Source: CAZDAW01 sp964503685 (GTDB lineage Bacteria > Chloroflexota > Anaerolineae > Anaerolineales > Anaerolineaceae). From it: a stretch of DNA of 14,323 nucleotides. Below the pieces are notes generated by a model. The model ran no database searches. It was not told the DNA's origin and saw only the letters and a list, made by a program, of their open reading frames with translations. The stretch lies in assembly GCA_964503685.1 (NCBI GenBank), contig CAZDAW010000094.1, positions 1 through 14,323 on the forward strand, given 5' to 3'. Of the stretch, positions 13,459 to 14,323 are shown piece by piece. The translations under genes were made by a program, and so were the position numbers. How positions within the stretch are numbered: position 1 is the first letter of the stretch; each line of letters opens with the position of its first letter.

Positions 13459-14323
13459 TTATGAACCAATGCCAGGCTTTGGTGTTAATGTGGGAGTACC
13501 AATGATAGGCGTCGCTGTCTTTAACAATGTAAGTACACACCAACCCTCAATTTTACCATCAACGGTTCTTATATGTACCCAAGTTTCATCCTCTAGCTCA
13601 ACTGAATCAGGGTAGATTAACACCGGTGTATTTACATTTAAAGTAACCAGTACTGTGCCATCATAACCCGGCTTATTTCGCACACGCACGCCGCCTTTTT
13701 CATTAGCTCGAATAACAGCAGATATTGGCGTCGGTGATGGCGACAGAGTTCGTGTGGCAGTTTTCGTCGGTATAGCGGTATGGGTAGGTATGCCTGTCAT
13801 TGTTACTGTTGGGGAGGGCCTTGGTGTGAATGAAGGGGGCGGTGTATTCGATGGCAGCGCTGTTGGCAACGCGACTTGCGTTTGAAAAGCTGCCCCCGCC
13901 CCACTTAAACCAATGAGTAAAATTAAACTGACTAATGCAATTGTACTACCCAAAGTATAGCCAAATAGTGTCAGAGGTCGAAAACCCAATATAACCAGGG
14001 TAATGATGCCGCAGAGGATTGCAACAGCCAGATATACGCCAAAAACAACCAGTCCGTCAGGAAAAAGATGAGGAAGGCCGTTGCCGATCCCAAAGCCGGC
14101 AGTCGTCAATGGAACGTAAAGTTCATAAGAAATGAGTACACTAATTAATACTGGCCTATGATCCGAGCGGACAAAACGATAAACAATCAATACAGATCCG
14201 AACACCACAACCAATATATCTTGCCAGGTCAATATCGTATGGAAATATACCTGATTGAAAACAAAAGGATGCCACGAACGAGCAATCCACCCTATGACTA
14301 TTCCGCTTATCAGAACTAAAACA
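13459..14323 (-). CDS. Membrane protein with C-terminal SH3b domain (5' partial)
   Basis: The frame stays open to the window edge, so the start lies outside; a TTG at 14232 is probably internal. The 30 codons before it encode a hydrophobic stretch (VLVLISGIVIGWIARSW) that fits another membrane helix. Counting from the TTG, helices lie at about 5-22, 28-46, 60-83 and 92-110. A linker rich in Thr, Pro and Ser (about 120-170, with repeated SPTP-like units) follows. A bacterial SH3b domain comes next at about 172-238, with VRVRNKPG, a DETWVHIRT strand and a GKIEGWCVL end. SH3b domains often bind peptidoglycan or other envelope polymers, and this one should lie outside the membrane. A short Thr/Pro-rich tail ends the protein. 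Its function beyond envelope binding cannot be given. Confidence 0.85.
   Translation of the reverse strand, partial: VLVLISGIVIGWIARSWHPFVFNQVYFHTILTWQDILVVVFGSVLIVYRFVRSDHRPVLISVLISYELYVPLTTAGFGIGNGLPHLFPDGLVVFGVYLAVAILCGIITLVILGFRPLTLFGYTLGSTIALVSLILLIGLSGAGAAFQTQVALPTALPSNTPPPSFTPRPSPTVTMTGIPTHTAIPTKTATRTLSPSPTPISAVIRANEKGGVRVRNKPGYDGTVLVTLNVNTPVLIYPDSVELEDETWVHIRTVDGKIEGWCVLTLLKTATPIIGTPTLTPKPGIGS

Overview
The window looks like a chromosomal segment of a Chloroflexota bacterium, most likely of the Anaerolineae type. This is inferred from several traits together: a ribosomal-protein operon with an L10 leader, a MutL-like / DUF6754-like membrane gene cluster that I associate with this phylum, exported proteins with Thr/Pro-rich linkers, an LPxTG-type protein and an SH3b protein. 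No rRNA, tRNA, CRISPR array, insertion sequence or phage gene is visible.

Layout. (1) 1-2394, plus strand: the end of rplK (L11), then rplA (L1), a classical L10 leader with switchable antiterminator and terminator, rplJ (L10), rplL (L7/L12) and a strong terminator. rpoB and rpoC, the common neighbours after rplL, are not here. (2) 2471-3580, minus strand: a secreted protein made of three near-identical 91-residue beta-type repeats. An AT-rich gap of about 350 bases follows. (3) 3933-11102, plus strand: seven tightly packed genes, beginning at a probable leaderless promoter. They encode a small unknown protein, a DUF6754-like two-anchor membrane protein, a six-helix membrane protein, a zinc-ribbon protein with eight Pro-Asp-Trp-Leu-like motifs, a second six-helix membrane protein, a MutL-family ASKHA protein, and a cytosolic barrel-sandwich protein. 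An LPxTG-type protein (11148-11807) ends this run. (4) 11870-14323: a shared terminator, then minus-strand genes for a phosphoglucomutase/phosphomannomutase and a membrane protein with a C-terminal SH3b domain. The last gene runs off the window edge.

How the genes work together. Region 1 supplies the ribosomal stalk and L1 arm, with L10 controlling its own synthesis by transcription attenuation. Region 3 is the best candidate for an undescribed system. Close spacing suggests one transcript. The predicted topologies suggest a membrane complex with a cytosolic ASKHA subunit and a disordered, tryptophan-motif tether. Its function is unknown. MutL is named after the glutamate mutase partner, but no mutase gene is present here. 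The sugar phosphate mutase and the SH3b protein fit cell-envelope roles.
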